Of a DNA stretch of 64,000 bases, positions 61,001 through 63,092 are shown in pieces. Source of the stretch: Chromobotia macracanthus (Eukaryota; Chordata; Actinopteri; Cypriniformes; Botiidae); the NCBI GenBank assembly GCA_036877525.1, contig JAZGTH010000015.1:10240501-10304500 (forward strand). Reading direction: 5' to 3'. Under the pieces are notes generated by a model. That model searched no databases, was not told where the DNA came from, and saw nothing but the letters and a program-made list of their open reading frames with translations. Position 1 is the stretch's first letter. Each line of letters begins with the position of its first letter. The position numbers and the translations under genes are program-made.

Positions 61001-63092
61001 CGCTTGTGAGTTGAGATTGTGTATGAGACAGATTTTAGGGAAATCCTTGTGACTAAATGAAAGAGATGAATTGTTAATTGAATAAATGACAATTTGACTT
61101 AATTGGTCAGTACTAATGAAACTTGTTTAGATTCTATTACAGTCACCACCTTAAGTTGTCTGTCAACAGACGTAGCTAGCTGTGGCGCAGTGTCATATAC
61201 AGTATTATGTTTTTTCTATCTTGCCTTCTTCAAAGAAAGTGTTAAGAGCACTAAGATTGCTTTGCGATGTTAAAATGTTTGGTTAAGTCAATAAAAATGG
61301 CTTCTTTGTCCTCAAACAAGTTGGGCAACAGTAGTAAAAAATTCATTTACATCCAAATTGGAAAAAGAAGTGCTCAGTGCCTTCATATTGCACAGACTAC
61401 AGAAATTTCCGTTATTAAATGTTGTGTGACAAAGAAAATACAAGCTTGCAAACTTTTAATAACCTCTGCACACATCTTGGTCTGTTTTTGGTTCCTTTGA
61501 CTCCTGTCTAGAATATCAAGCAGATATTGAAACAATATTTGGGTCGGAGGGAAATGTTTTCATATTGATTTTAGCAGTTTGGCTGTTGAGTAGACTTTGA
61601 AAAATGTCAGCGTCTACTTGCTGTTAATTGTGGTTTGATCAATACTCTTCACAAATGAGATTCATGGAAGCAACAAAGCTCTGACGACAAATGACATCTG
61701 GTGAAGGATATAGATTGCGGCTTAAATTTCTGTCAGGGAGAAGAGATGGGTTTTATTCTGAGAACAAAAGTGTGAGGAAAACAGTTTTTGACTGCTGTAT
61801 CTTGTTATATAAGGAGTAAAGCCAGGCAGACTATGGGTGTGGAGCTCATGCTGGGTTTTATGAGGCAGATTACCAAAACCTATTGTTTTTTTCCCCACTC
61901 AGGGCCTCCAGGAGAGGGTCGGACAGGCAGTCAGGGTCCTCCAGGGCGACCTGGAATTCAGGGTACCCCTGGACGTCCAGGTACACCTGGTAATGCTGGT
62001 CCTGCTGGACCACCTGGGTACTGTGACCAAAATTCCTGTCTTGGCCACAATGTTGGAGGTAATCCTACCTGTTTTCCTAAATCAGTCAAGGTTTCTCAGT
62101 TTCATTCAAACTTTGAGATGAACCATGAGGTAACTATGGATAATCAACACCTAACAGTAAATTACAGTTAAACTGTCCTTGATCAGTTATTTTTAAATCC
62201 TGGGAGACTGGGAAGTTTAGATTGCATCTCAGGTGTCACTGATGATATTTAGAGAACCTCCTGAACCATCTTCCTTACTGTGATTTTCTGGGGCATTTTA
62301 CGTACTTTCCATGTTTTCCCCTGAATTTGTATTTCCATAACTACTATTAAATGGCAAGTGTATAAACAAGCTTGTATTCAGCCCTTAGAGATTTCTTATA
62401 AAAAGTCCTTTCTCAAACAGGACTCAGACAGACAAGGACCACAACAATTATTCTGCTCATAAATTTCTCATGGGTCTAAACTATTAAAGATTTACATGTG
62501 TATTCCCAGCAAGGCACTTTTAATACAAGAAAGATTTTTGTCAGACTCTACAGAAATTGACAACACTGTGAGTAATTGATTTATCAAGTTGCAGTAAGGC
62601 TTTCTAGTGAGGGACTCACAGATTATTGCAGTTTTTTTTTATTGCCCAAAAGTAAGCCTAATGTTGTCTGGTGTTCCTGACATGTAAGACAGTTAAATGA
62701 AGACAGAGTAATATGCTTCTCAATGAATTTATGAAATACTGCATCAACACTTTTAAGATCCATAAAGGTTATAGCTTTAAGCTTTCACAGTCAGCAAGAA
62801 ATCTTGCAACACGGCTTAATATTTTTGAAAAATAGTTCTTATTCAGACCTCATTCTCTGAGATAATTTTTCATTTCCAAACACATAATGGTTTATGTGTA
62901 TCGACCAAATTTTATTGGCATATTGAAAATCCTTGACTTTCCCTCTGATAACAAAGATTAAGGGCAAGGTTTTGTTCATAGCATCATGTGGGTGATAGTG
63001 ACCACAGTGTCTCTCTCTCTTTTTTCCCGGGGTCTTTCTTCACTCTCTCACATCTGCATGAAGGTCTAGAGCAGTATGAAAATGACTACTGA
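875..63092 (+). CDS. col14a1: collagen type XIV alpha-1 chain (FACIT; undulin), 5'-incomplete, 45 exons
   Basis: Extracellular-matrix FACIT collagen that associates with fibril surfaces and basement-membrane zones. The spliced product (about 1712 residues here) runs FN3 (half), linker, VWA, seven FN3, VWA, TSPN, COL2, NC2, COL1, NC1. This order and the exon-by-exon similarity to remembered human COL14A1 fit collagen XIV. Both VWA domains keep the metal-site pattern: DGSWS, GGNT, and TDGKSQDD or TDGRSQDD. The NC1 start carries the FACIT CxxxxC pair (CDQNSC). Domain and linker boundaries are nearly all phase 1. All exon phases join without a frameshift if intron 24 is GC-AG and exon 28 uses an in-frame donor inside a TG repeat. 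Signal peptide, start codon and promoter are upstream of the window. Family known: homotrimer, binds fibrillar collagen surfaces and proteoglycans. Inferred: teleost ohnolog, a or b unresolved. Confidence 0.95.
1286..1372 (+). CDS. col14a1: col14a1 exon: linker between FN3-1 and VWA-1
   Basis: Encodes EDQSSDGDTTQPQRLKELSP and then TEEANEISG, a polar acidic linker with no fold expected, in the place of the basic/Ser-rich linker of the human protein. Acceptor GAGCAG, donor GTACAG, phase 1 at both ends, so skipping it would keep frame. Confidence 0.82.
6044..6067. repeat. TG microsatellite
   Basis: Uninterrupted GT/TG dinucleotide run of about 12 units within intron 2. Confidence 0.95.
7642..8178. 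repeat. dispersed TIR-type element, copy B
   Basis: Shares the CTGCAGTGCTGCACAGTCCC and CAGATCACAGTAGTCTGCTG core with copy A, and GATGTTTGTGTACA plus CATGGCAGC with copy C. The left end GGGCAAATGTACTAAA and the reverse complement of the right end (GGGGACAATTTACAAGAAA) resemble terminal inverted repeats. No coding capacity. Confidence 0.55.
11637..11699. repeat. fragment of a common cyprinid interspersed element
   Basis: CCAAAAAATTCTGTCATCATC followed by ACACACCCTGATGTCACCC resembles the frequent cyprinid repeat that begins AGTTCACCCAAAAATGAAAA. Only the first third is present. Confidence 0.5.
13611..13637. repeat. TG microsatellite
   Basis: TG run with one TC interruption, near the 3' end of intron 2. 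Confidence 0.93.
14057..14212 (+). CDS. col14a1: col14a1 exon: VWA-1, part 1 (MIDAS DGSWS)
   Basis: Encodes EQFVCTTSAIADIVILVDGS then WSIGRINFRLVRMFLENLV to KTRI. It carries the first half of the VWA metal site (DGSWS) and the N-terminal domain Cys. The acceptor is a tandem TAGCAG: exon start 14057 adds one Ala compared with 14060, and both keep frame. Donor GTAGGC, phase 1. Confidence 0.93.
14213..14667. other. intron 3 with a 111-bp inverted-repeat-bounded segment
   Basis: Apart from the inverted repeat at 14271-14381, I see nothing structured. Confidence 0.7.
14271..14381. repeat. 15-bp perfect inverted repeat bounding 111 bp
   Basis: TTTTCAAAAGCTATT at 14271-14285 is the exact reverse complement of AATAGCTTTTGAAAA at 14367-14381. 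It could be a tiny MITE remnant or an intronic hairpin. Confidence 0.8.
14668..14787 (+). CDS. col14a1: col14a1 exon: VWA-1, part 2
   Basis: Encodes LSQYSGDPRIEWHLNGFSTK through VKNLPYKGGNTLT. The Thr of GGNT is the second metal-site element. Acceptor TTTCAG, donor GTATGT, phase 1 at both ends. Confidence 0.94.
14999..15163 (+). CDS. col14a1: col14a1 exon: VWA-1, part 3 (MIDAS Asp)
   Basis: Encodes LALTYILENSFKPESGARSN, then PKIGILITDGKSQDDVVPPA to GVELFAI. The Asp of TDGKSQDD completes the metal site. Acceptor CCTAG, donor GTATTA, phase 1 at both ends. Confidence 0.94.
15376..15537 (+). CDS. col14a1: col14a1 exon: VWA-1, part 4
   Basis: Encodes GVKNADENELKAIASKPEGT through HVYNVADFSIMSTIVDGLTK and TVCDGVDQQDQEIK. 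It ends the VWA fold and has the C-terminal Cys that likely pairs with the Cys of FVC at the domain start. Donor GTGAGT, phase 1. Confidence 0.93.
15659..15816 (+). CDS. col14a1: col14a1 exon: FN3-2, first half
   Basis: Encodes DSLPEEAAFPPKDLVTSEVT then AHSFRVSWTHAPGNVEKYRV to DMLEE. The core Trp is in the SWTHAPG motif, nearly identical to the remembered human NWTHAPGNVEKYRVVY. Acceptor GGCAG (phase 1), donor GTGAAC (phase 0). Confidence 0.92.
16111..16240 (+). CDS. col14a1: col14a1 exon: FN3-2, second half
   Basis: Encodes IVVGGTENSVVLQNLNALTK then YEIAVFAVYRSSASNALRGN and ENT. Tyrosine-corner motif LTKYEIAVFAVY. Acceptor TTACAG, donor GTGAGA. Phase 0 in, phase 1 out. Confidence 0.92.
16566..16820. 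repeat. short TIR element (AAACAAGACAAATTTA family), copy 1
   Basis: Left end AAAACAAGACAAATTTATTT and right end AAGTAAATTTGTCTTGTTT are near-perfect inverted repeats. The internal TTATCCCACTGGCAAATAG recurs in reverse complement at about 41893-41918. Non-coding, MITE-like. Confidence 0.7.
16956..16974. repeat. TG microsatellite at the exon 9 acceptor
   Basis: TG run ending 5 nt before the acceptor AG at 16978-16979, where a pyrimidine tract is expected. Confidence 0.92.
16980..17122 (+). CDS. col14a1: col14a1 exon: FN3-3, first half
   Basis: Encodes LALPTVSDLELYDVTDNSMR, then ARWRDAEGASGYMILYTPLS and SDTVDGRE, close to remembered human LALPMASDLLLYDVTENSMR. Acceptor TATCAG with an upstream TG repeat instead of a pyrimidine run. 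Donor GTAAGC, phase 0. Confidence 0.92.
17123..17469. other. intron 9
   Basis: 347 nt, AT-rich, nothing further seen. Confidence 0.7.
17470..17599 (+). CDS. col14a1: col14a1 exon: FN3-3, second half
   Basis: Encodes LKVDETVTDVELTALIPATE then YTVTVYAMFGEEASDPATVQ and ETT. The stretch YTVTVYAMFGEEASDP matches human collagen XIV as remembered. Donor GTGAGT, phase 1. Confidence 0.94.
17600..18094. other. intron 10
   Basis: 495 nt, AT-rich, no feature recognised. Confidence 0.7.
18095..18234 (+). CDS. col14a1: col14a1 exon: FN3-4, first half
   Basis: Encodes SLRPPRNLRVTEVDHSSVRL, then NWDTVSKKVKGYRVMYVKTD and GVQTSE. PPRNLR and the Trp of NWD mark the FN3 start. Acceptor TGCAG. The donor GTGATC is weak but is the only one giving phase 0 into the next exon. 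Confidence 0.9.
18458..18584 (+). CDS. col14a1: col14a1 exon: FN3-4, second half
   Basis: Encodes VVLGPVTNVYLKNLSPLTEY then TVAVFAIYDAGESEPLSGGF and TT. Acceptor TTCAG, donor GTAAGT. Phase 0 in, phase 1 out. Confidence 0.93.
18585..19751. other. intron 12
   Basis: 1.17 kb. It contains a fragment of a common interspersed repeat (19130-19205); otherwise nothing recognised. Confidence 0.7.
19130..19205. repeat. fragment of AGTTCACC-type interspersed element
   Basis: AAGGAACAGTCACACAAAAA, then an ATTCTGTTATTATTTATGC-like segment and TTATGTTGTTCCAA, resembles the 5' third of a frequent cyprinid short DNA element. Confidence 0.55.
19752..19891 (+). CDS. col14a1: col14a1 exon: FN3-5, first half
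   Basis: Encodes KLVPAPFSLMTSEVTSESLR then VSWSHPAGDVVLYKLSWSPT and TGGDEKE. Core Trp in VSWSHP. Acceptor ATTAG, donor GTCAGT, phase 1 in and 0 out. The start differs most from human in this repeat series. Confidence 0.9.
19892..21634. other. intron 13
   Basis: 1.7 kb. It contains a 17-bp direct repeat (21262-21314) and a moderately GC-rich stretch at about 20620-20900 with no recognisable coding content. Confidence 0.65.
21262..21314. repeat. 17-bp direct repeat
   Basis: AGTTTTTGCACTAAATT occurs at 21262-21278 and again at 21298-21314. Between them AAAAACTC is the reverse complement of the first copy's GAGTTTTT. Confidence 0.85.
21635..21767 (+). CDS. col14a1: col14a1 exon: FN3-5, second half
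   Basis: Encodes MMLNGAVDSYVIRDLSPLTE then YKVSLSAVYKDETESNAVVV and LENT. Acceptor ATATAG, donor GTAAGA. Phase 0 in, phase 1 out. Confidence 0.92.
21978..22025 (+). CDS. col14a1: col14a1 exon: Thr-rich linker between FN3-5 and FN3-6
   Basis: A 48-nt exon encoding LSWTTAVPTTIYSTTE, in the place of human SFWTEPATTIVPTTSV. Thr/Ser/Pro-rich, so a plausible O-glycosylated hinge. Phase 1 at both ends, hence skippable in frame. Confidence 0.88.
22054..22240. repeat. degenerate GATA/GGAT simple repeat filling intron 15
   Basis: Imperfect tetranucleotide units (GATA, GGAT, GACA) occupy most of the 271-nt intron, including a clean ACAG then ATAG run near 22185-22210. Confidence 0.92.
22297..22433 (+). 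CDS. col14a1: col14a1 exon: FN3-6, first half
   Basis: Encodes VHLGVTNLWVDNETPFSLRV then NWEVLDSDVQQYKVTYVSTN and RAEET. DSDVQQYKVTY matches human DSDVQQFRVTY. Acceptor TGTAG, donor GTGAGT, phase 1 in and 0 out. Confidence 0.93.
23157..23652. repeat. polypurine (GA-rich) low-complexity block
   Basis: About 495 nt composed almost only of A and G on the + strand, with GAAA, GGAA and AGAG units and a GGAA run near 23591-23615. Confidence 0.95.
24660..24910. repeat. interspersed element of the 'GTCCCCA/CTAACCCTA' type
   Basis: CTATCCCCTAACCTTAACCC, then CTACCCTTAAACC, AAGTGTCCCCATAAG and flanking CA runs resemble a very common cyprinid interspersed element. A second copy lies at about 26125-26390. 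Confidence 0.6.
24671..24708. repeat. 38-bp alternating pyrimidine/purine near-palindrome
   Basis: Every step alternates pyrimidine and purine across 38 bases (TGTGTGTGCGCATGCATGC and so on into CACACA), and the tract is nearly self-complementary. It could form Z-DNA or a cruciform. Confidence 0.9.
24957..25092 (+). CDS. col14a1: col14a1 exon: FN3-6, second half
   Basis: Encodes VLVAGTRRNQILQPLLSDTN then YKITVTPVYADKEAPTLSMT and SSGRT. Acceptor TCTAG, donor GTGAGT. Phase 0 in, phase 1 out. Confidence 0.92.
25093..25934. other. intron 17
   Basis: 0.84 kb, unique-looking sequence with no recognisable repeat or exon. Confidence 0.65.
25935..26057 (+). CDS. col14a1: col14a1 exon: FN3-7, first half
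   Basis: Encodes LPLSGPSNLRVSDEWYNRFR then ISWDAPQFPTMGYRVIYQPI and S. NLRVSDEWYNRFRISWD is close to human NLRVSEEWYNRLRITWD. Acceptor GCTAG, donor GTATGT, phase 1 at both ends. Confidence 0.94.
26058..27166. other. intron 18
   Basis: 1.1 kb. An interspersed repeat fills 26125-26390; the rest shows nothing recognisable. Confidence 0.65.
26125..26390. repeat. interspersed element of the 'GTCCCCACAAGG' type, second copy
   Basis: Contains TTGGGGACATTGCATAGAGG, CTATCCCCCATCCCTAAACC, AAACTTTCTGC and AAAAGTCCCCACAAGGTC, ending in a CA run. This matches a well-known cyprinid interspersed consensus as remembered. Confidence 0.65.
27167..27316 (+). CDS. col14a1: col14a1 exon: FN3-7, second half
   Basis: Encodes VSGPALEKFVRDDMNTLLIL then NLLSGTEYSIQVIASYTTGS and SQPLTGKGRT. 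Start 27167 reproduces human spacing (ISVSGPALEKF against VSVPGPTLETF). A second AG six bases downstream (start 27173) would delete two residues in frame. Donor GTGAGT. Confidence 0.88.
27317..30193. other. intron 19 (2.9 kb)
   Basis: Contains inverted-repeat element copy C (27905-28533). No coding exon is needed between FN3-7 and FN3-8, and none was seen. Confidence 0.7.
27905..28533. repeat. dispersed TIR-type element, copy C
   Basis: Shares GATTCAGGTGCCTGGA and ATGCTGTACAGTCCC with copy A, and GATGTTTGTGTACA and CATGGCAGC with copy B. The right end ATTCTTAGTAAATCCC mirrors the left AAAATTCAGTAAACAG. Confidence 0.55.
30194..30310 (+). CDS. col14a1: col14a1 exon: FN3-8, first half
   Basis: Encodes LFLGVNNLKIQQVLSSSMCA then QWQPNQHASLYRVTIEPVS. 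LFLGV..L and MCAQWQ align with human LFLGVTNLQ and LCAHWQ, including the unusual Cys before the core Trp. Acceptor TTACAG, donor GTGAGT, phase 1 at both ends. Confidence 0.93.
30311..32880. other. intron 20 (2.6 kb)
   Basis: Contains a short AAAAAGTACT-type repeat near 30954-30990 and a SINE in reverse orientation (32700-32800). No exon otherwise. Confidence 0.7.
32700..32800 (-). repeat. tRNA-derived SINE, reverse orientation
   Basis: GGCAGACGTTTTTATCCAAA is the reverse complement of the common teleost SINE tail (TTTGGATAAAAGCGTCTGC). GGGAATTGAACCC is an inverted B-box. Confidence 0.7.
32881..33027 (+). CDS. col14a1: col14a1 exon: FN3-8, second half
   Basis: Encodes NGQKQEVRLGGGASRHCFFN then LSPNTPYIISIYTLLQDTEG and PVVSTMATT. 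The RHCF Cys is conserved with human (TRHCFYGL) and may pair with the MCAQW Cys. Acceptor TTGTAG, donor GTAAAT, phase 1 at both ends. Confidence 0.93.
33028..33935. other. intron 21
   Basis: 0.9 kb, containing a diverged short TIR element (33172-33382). Confidence 0.65.
33172..33382. repeat. short TIR element, diverged copy 3
   Basis: ACTTGATCTTGTTTCCAG at the left and TAATTTTATCTTGCTTTC at the right, with AGATAAATTCACTTGAGATG inside, resemble the element at 16566-16820. Confidence 0.5.
33936..34010 (+). CDS. col14a1: col14a1 exon: Pro/Thr-rich linker before VWA-2
   Basis: Encodes SPVPTQPPTAPPITIPPPTI then PAAKE, like human LPTRPPTFPPTIPPAKE. A stiff, possibly O-glycosylated spacer between the FN3 array and VWA-2. 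Acceptor CTGTAG, donor GTAAAG, phase 1 at both ends. Confidence 0.92.
34011..35090. other. intron 22
   Basis: 1.1 kb. Nothing recognised apart from a long, strong pyrimidine tract (35040-35088) at its 3' end. Confidence 0.65.
35091..35230 (+). CDS. col14a1: col14a1 exon: VWA-2, part 1 (MIDAS DGSWS)
   Basis: Encodes VCKAAKADLAFLVDGSWSIG then DDNFQKIIRFLYSTTGALDV and IGPEGTQ. Holds the DGSWS metal site and the N-terminal Cys. Acceptor CCTAG, donor GTGTGT, phase 1 in and 0 out. Confidence 0.95.
35231..36868. other. intron 23
   Basis: 1.6 kb. Contains a 12-bp-stem hairpin (35389-35426) and a fragment resembling an AGTTCACC-type element end (about 36655-36705). Confidence 0.65.
35389..35426. repeat. 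12-bp perfect inverted repeat (hairpin)
   Basis: TGAGAATGTTCA at 35389-35400 pairs exactly with TGAACATTCTCA at 35415-35426 around a 14-nt loop. Confidence 0.85.
36869..36992 (+). CDS. col14a1: col14a1 exon: VWA-2, part 2, followed by a GC donor
   Basis: Encodes VAIAQFSDDARTEFKLNSYS then DKESLLDAVQRITYKGGNTK and T. The Thr of GGNT is the second metal-site element. Frame continuity requires the exon to end at 36992, directly before GCACGT, so the intron appears to be GC-AG. The nearby GT at 36997 would shift frame to an immediate stop. Confidence 0.9.
36993..39247. other. intron 24 (2.3 kb), probable GC-AG intron
   Basis: Starts CAG then GCACGT and ends ATTCAG. The interior shows no exon. 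A 107-codon open frame at about 38290-38613 lacks an ATG start and any recognised domain. Confidence 0.75.
39248..39391 (+). CDS. col14a1: col14a1 exon: VWA-2, part 3 (MIDAS Asp)
   Basis: Encodes GRAIKHVKEAIFTEDAGVRR then GIPKVLVVLTDGRSQDDVNK and ISKEMQMEG. LTDGRSQDDVNKIS is nearly identical to human. Donor GTGAGT, phase 1 at both ends. Confidence 0.94.
39609..39773 (+). CDS. col14a1: col14a1 exon: VWA-2, part 4
   Basis: Encodes YIIFAIGFADADYGELVNIA then SKPSERHVFFVDDLDAFKKI and EEQLITFVCEAATA. RHVFFVDDxDAFKKIE matches human. Acceptor CTGTAG, donor GTACGT, phase 1 at both ends. Confidence 0.95.
39774..40381. other. intron 26
   Basis: 0.6 kb, AT-rich, nothing recognised. Confidence 0.65.
40382..40420 (+). 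CDS. col14a1: col14a1 exon: 39-nt junction VWA-2/TSPN
   Basis: Encodes TCPSVLMSGNTLA, aligning with human TCPVVHKDGIDLA. Too short to be found as an open frame. Supported by acceptor CCACAG, donor GTAAGA, phases 1 and 1, and position. Confidence 0.88.
40421..41026. other. intron 27
   Basis: 0.6 kb, nothing recognised. Confidence 0.65.
41027..41168 (+). CDS. col14a1: col14a1 exon: TSPN domain, part 1 (3' end uncertain)
   Basis: Encodes GFRMMEMFGLVEKRYSSVQG then VSMEPGTFNSYPCYRLHKDA and LVSQPT. The following donor lies inside a (TG)n run. The next exon requires phase 2, so GT donors ending the exon at 41168, 41174 or 41180 keep frame (adding one, three or five residues relative to human). The stronger GTGAGC at 41183 would not. 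I give the shortest in-frame end. Confidence 0.75.
41164..41185. repeat. TG microsatellite overlapping the exon 28 donor
   Basis: About ten GT units directly following the ACC codon, continuing into GTGAGC. Exon, splice site and intron all share the repeat. Confidence 0.93.
41169..42433. other. intron 28
   Basis: 1.3 kb. Contains a short TIR element (41690-42010). Confidence 0.65.
41690..42010. repeat. short TIR element, copy 2
   Basis: GTGCCAGTGGGGTAAGAAAA and CTTCAAGTAAATTTAACTTG are shared, in the opposite relative orientation, with the element at 16566-16820. Left edge TTTTTGTCTTGTTTTGTC. Confidence 0.6.
42434..42576 (+). CDS. col14a1: col14a1 exon: TSPN domain, part 2
   Basis: Encodes YLHPEGLPSDYTISMLFRIL then PETPQEPFALWEILNKNNEP and LVGIILD. 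Near-identical to human in YLHPEGLPSDYTIS and QEPFALWEILNKN. Starts phase 2 after acceptor CATAG; donor GTAAGT, phase 1. Confidence 0.93.
42801..42910 (+). CDS. col14a1: col14a1 exon: TSPN domain, part 3
   Basis: Encodes NGGKTLTFFNHDYKGNFQTV then AFEGPEIKKMFYGSFHK. Acceptor CTTCAG. Donor AAG/GTCATT is weak but gives the phase 0 join required by the next exon and matches the human boundary. Confidence 0.9.
42911..46567. other. intron 30 (3.7 kb)
   Basis: Contains one forward tRNA-derived SINE (46151-46296). The remainder has no recognisable gene or exon. Confidence 0.7.
46151..46296 (+). repeat. tRNA-derived SINE (V-SINE/HE1-DANA-like)
   Basis: A-box-like TTAGCTCAGCAGTTGG near 46158, B-box GGTTTGAATCC at 46202-46212, then a conserved 3' tail CACTTTGGATAAAAGCATCT and GCCAAATCC. 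This structure is typical of teleost tRNA-derived SINEs. Confidence 0.8.
46568..46726 (+). CDS. col14a1: col14a1 exon: TSPN domain, part 4
   Basis: Encodes LHVAISKTAAKVVIDCKTVG then EKPINAAGNITTDGVEVLGR and MVRSRGRRDNSAP. It has an N-glycosylation sequon (NIT) and the VVIDCK Cys, both conserved with human. Acceptor TTTAG, donor GTAAGA, phase 0 at both ends. Confidence 0.94.
46727..47694. other. intron 31
   Basis: 1 kb, AT-rich, nothing recognised. Confidence 0.65.
47695..47772 (+). CDS. col14a1: col14a1 exon: end of TSPN domain
   Basis: Encodes FQLQMFDIVCSTSWAGRDKC then CELPGL. Near-identical to human FQLQMFDIVCSTSWANTDKC. Three cysteines probably close the TSPN disulfides. Acceptor CCACAG, donor GTAAGA, phase 0 at both ends. 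Confidence 0.95.
47773..48951. other. intron 32
   Basis: 1.2 kb. Contains a 7-bp tandem repeat (48362-48391); otherwise nothing recognised. Confidence 0.65.
48362..48391. repeat. heptamer tandem repeat
   Basis: Four units of GCGTATG, the third reading GCGTATA. Confidence 0.92.
48952..49038 (+). CDS. col14a1: col14a1 exon: hinge and start of COL2
   Basis: Encodes RVEKDCPAMPHACTCAQDSK then GPPGPSGPP. The Cys cluster (C....H.CTC) matches human SCPDLPHSCSC and precedes the first Gly-X-Y triplets. Acceptor CCTCAG, phase 0 at both ends. Confidence 0.93.
49039..50525. other. intron 33
   Basis: 1.5 kb. Contains a reverse SINE remnant (about 49340-49460). Confidence 0.65.
49340..49460 (-). repeat. 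tRNA-derived SINE remnant, reverse
   Basis: TGGAAATCGAACCAGCAACC is an inverted B-box region and CTTTAAGCCTTAACCAC an inverted A-box region. Confidence 0.6.
50526..50579 (+). CDS. col14a1: col14a1 exon: COL2, 54-nt collagen exon with RGDRGD
   Basis: Encodes GGPGIRGSRGDRGDPGLP, six perfect triplets in a classic 54-nt collagen exon. It contains two overlapping-register RGD motifs not present at the same place in remembered human sequence (RGPKGQQGEPG). Confidence 0.93.
50580..51226. other. intron 34
   Basis: 0.65 kb, nothing recognised. Confidence 0.65.
51227..51322 (+). CDS. col14a1: col14a1 exon: COL2 with triplet imperfection
   Basis: Encodes GPQGPSGEIGPAGPQGPPGP then QGPNGLSIQGPP. 96 nt. 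GLSIQG breaks the Gly-X-Y register at the same point as human GLSIQG, so it is a conserved kink rather than an error. Acceptor TTCAAG, donor GTGAGC. Confidence 0.93.
51447..51500 (+). CDS. col14a1: col14a1 exon: COL2, 54 nt
   Basis: Encodes GALGEKGEKGETGLPGPQ, six triplets, charged like human GEKGEKGDTGLPGPQ. Acceptor CCTCAG, donor GTAAGA. Confidence 0.94.
51501..53754. other. intron 36
   Basis: 2.25 kb. Contains a short TG run near 51652-51667 and a reverse SINE remnant (about 53440-53550). Confidence 0.65.
53440..53550 (-). repeat. tRNA-derived SINE remnant, reverse
   Basis: GGGGCTTAAACCTGTACCCT followed by TCGTTATCAGC and TCAACCACTAGGCTGCC is the typical reverse complement of a teleost tRNA-related SINE head. 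Confidence 0.65.
53755..53808 (+). CDS. col14a1: col14a1 exon: COL2, 54 nt
   Basis: Encodes GVPGANGGPGRDGPPGQR, aligning with human GIPGGVGSPGRDGSPGQR. Acceptor TTTTAG, donor GTAAGC. Confidence 0.93.
53809..56182. other. intron 37
   Basis: 2.4 kb. Contains a complete short TIR element (54153-54352), a poly-A run near 54776-54791 and a fragment of the same repeat type near 55633. Confidence 0.65.
54153..54352. repeat. complete short DNA element (MITE), AGTTCACC type
   Basis: Left end AAAGGGACAGTTCACCTAAA and right end TTTTTGGGGGAACTAACCTT are inverted relatives spanning about 200 bp, with CATCCCCATCC and TTCTTAGGCAACAAAAGAAG inside. The family is abundant in cyprinids. No coding capacity. 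Confidence 0.75.
56183..56236 (+). CDS. col14a1: col14a1 exon: COL2, 54 nt
   Basis: Encodes GLPGKDGPQGRQGPPGPM, aligning with human GLPGKDGSSGPPGPPGPI. Acceptor TTGTAG, donor GTATGT. Confidence 0.93.
56332..56403 (+). CDS. col14a1: col14a1 exon: COL2, 72 nt
   Basis: Encodes GSPGAPGAPGSSGPSGPLGE then QGPP, eight triplets. Together with the next exon it matches the triplet count of the human segment. Only 95 nt of intron separates it from the previous exon. Donor GTAAGT. Confidence 0.92.
56404..58510. other. intron 39
   Basis: 2.1 kb. Open frames at 57135-57395 and 57619-57963 carry no recognised domain or collagen triplets, so they are not called. Confidence 0.65.
58511..58546 (+). CDS. col14a1: col14a1 exon: COL2, 36 nt
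   Basis: Encodes GPPGTKGDRGER, four triplets closing COL2 (human GAKGERGER). Too short for open-frame detection. Acceptor TTGCAG, donor GTAAAT. Confidence 0.9.
58547..59070. other. intron 40
   Basis: 0.5 kb, nothing recognised. Confidence 0.65.
59071..59137 (+). CDS. col14a1: col14a1 exon: end of COL2 and NC2
   Basis: Encodes GDMQSQAAVRAIARQVCEQL then IQ. The RQVCEQLIQS helix-forming segment is near-identical to human and likely aids trimer formation. Acceptor TAAAG, donor GTGAGT, phase 1 out. Confidence 0.94.
59262..59450 (+). CDS. col14a1: col14a1 exon: NC2 end and COL1 start
   Basis: Encodes SHMSRYNSILNQIPSQSVSV then RTVQ and GPPGEPGRPGPQGPQGEQGP to GQNGRPGER. IRTVQ/VRTVQ followed by GPPGEPGRPG marks the NC2/COL1 border as in human. 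Thirteen triplets. Phase 1 at both ends. Confidence 0.95.
59451..60894. other. intron 42
   Basis: 1.4 kb. A weak reverse SINE remnant (about 59830-59915); otherwise nothing recognised. Confidence 0.6.
59830..59915 (-). repeat. possible tRNA-derived SINE remnant, reverse
   Basis: GTGATTGAATCCTTTAATTC then GACAGCCCGACCACTACTCT resembles the reversed head of a teleost tRNA-related SINE, strongly decayed. Confidence 0.4.
60895..60972 (+). CDS. col14a1: col14a1 exon: COL1 with first imperfection
   Basis: Encodes GLPGDRGEKGSPGVGTQGLR then GPSGPP. GVGTQG is a conserved one-residue-short interruption (human GVGTQG). Acceptor TCCAG, donor GTGAGA, phase 1 at both ends. Confidence 0.93.
60973..61902. 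other. intron 43
   Basis: 0.93 kb, AT-rich, nothing recognised. Confidence 0.65.
61903..62058 (+). CDS. col14a1: col14a1 exon: COL1 end and NC1 start
   Basis: Encodes GPPGEGRTGSQGPPGRPGIQ then GTPGRPGTPGNAGPAGPPGY and CDQNSCLGHNVG. It contains the second COL1 imperfection (GEGRTG, human GESRPG) and the FACIT CxxxxC pair at the COL1/NC1 border, which forms interchain disulfides in the family. Donor GTAATC, phase 1. Confidence 0.93.
62059..63063. other. intron 44
   Basis: 1 kb, ending in a long pyrimidine-rich tract (63006-63052) before the proposed terminal exon. Confidence 0.6.
63064..63092 (+). CDS. col14a1: col14a1 terminal coding exon, short acidic NC1 tail
   Basis: After acceptor ATGAAG the phase 1 frame reads GLEQYENDY and a TGA stop at 63090-63092. 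Support: required phase, long upstream pyrimidine tract, acidic composition like the end of other collagen XIV chains. It is only 29 nt, and the residues do not align closely with human, which is longer. If the preceding donor is unused, translation would instead run on into intron 44, which is less likely. Confidence 0.65.

Noticed and set aside
875..63092. Collagen XII or XX as the gene identity
   Set aside because: Collagen XII has more VWA and FN3 domains. Domain count, linker sequences and the TSPN, COL2 and NC2 segments all fit collagen XIV better.
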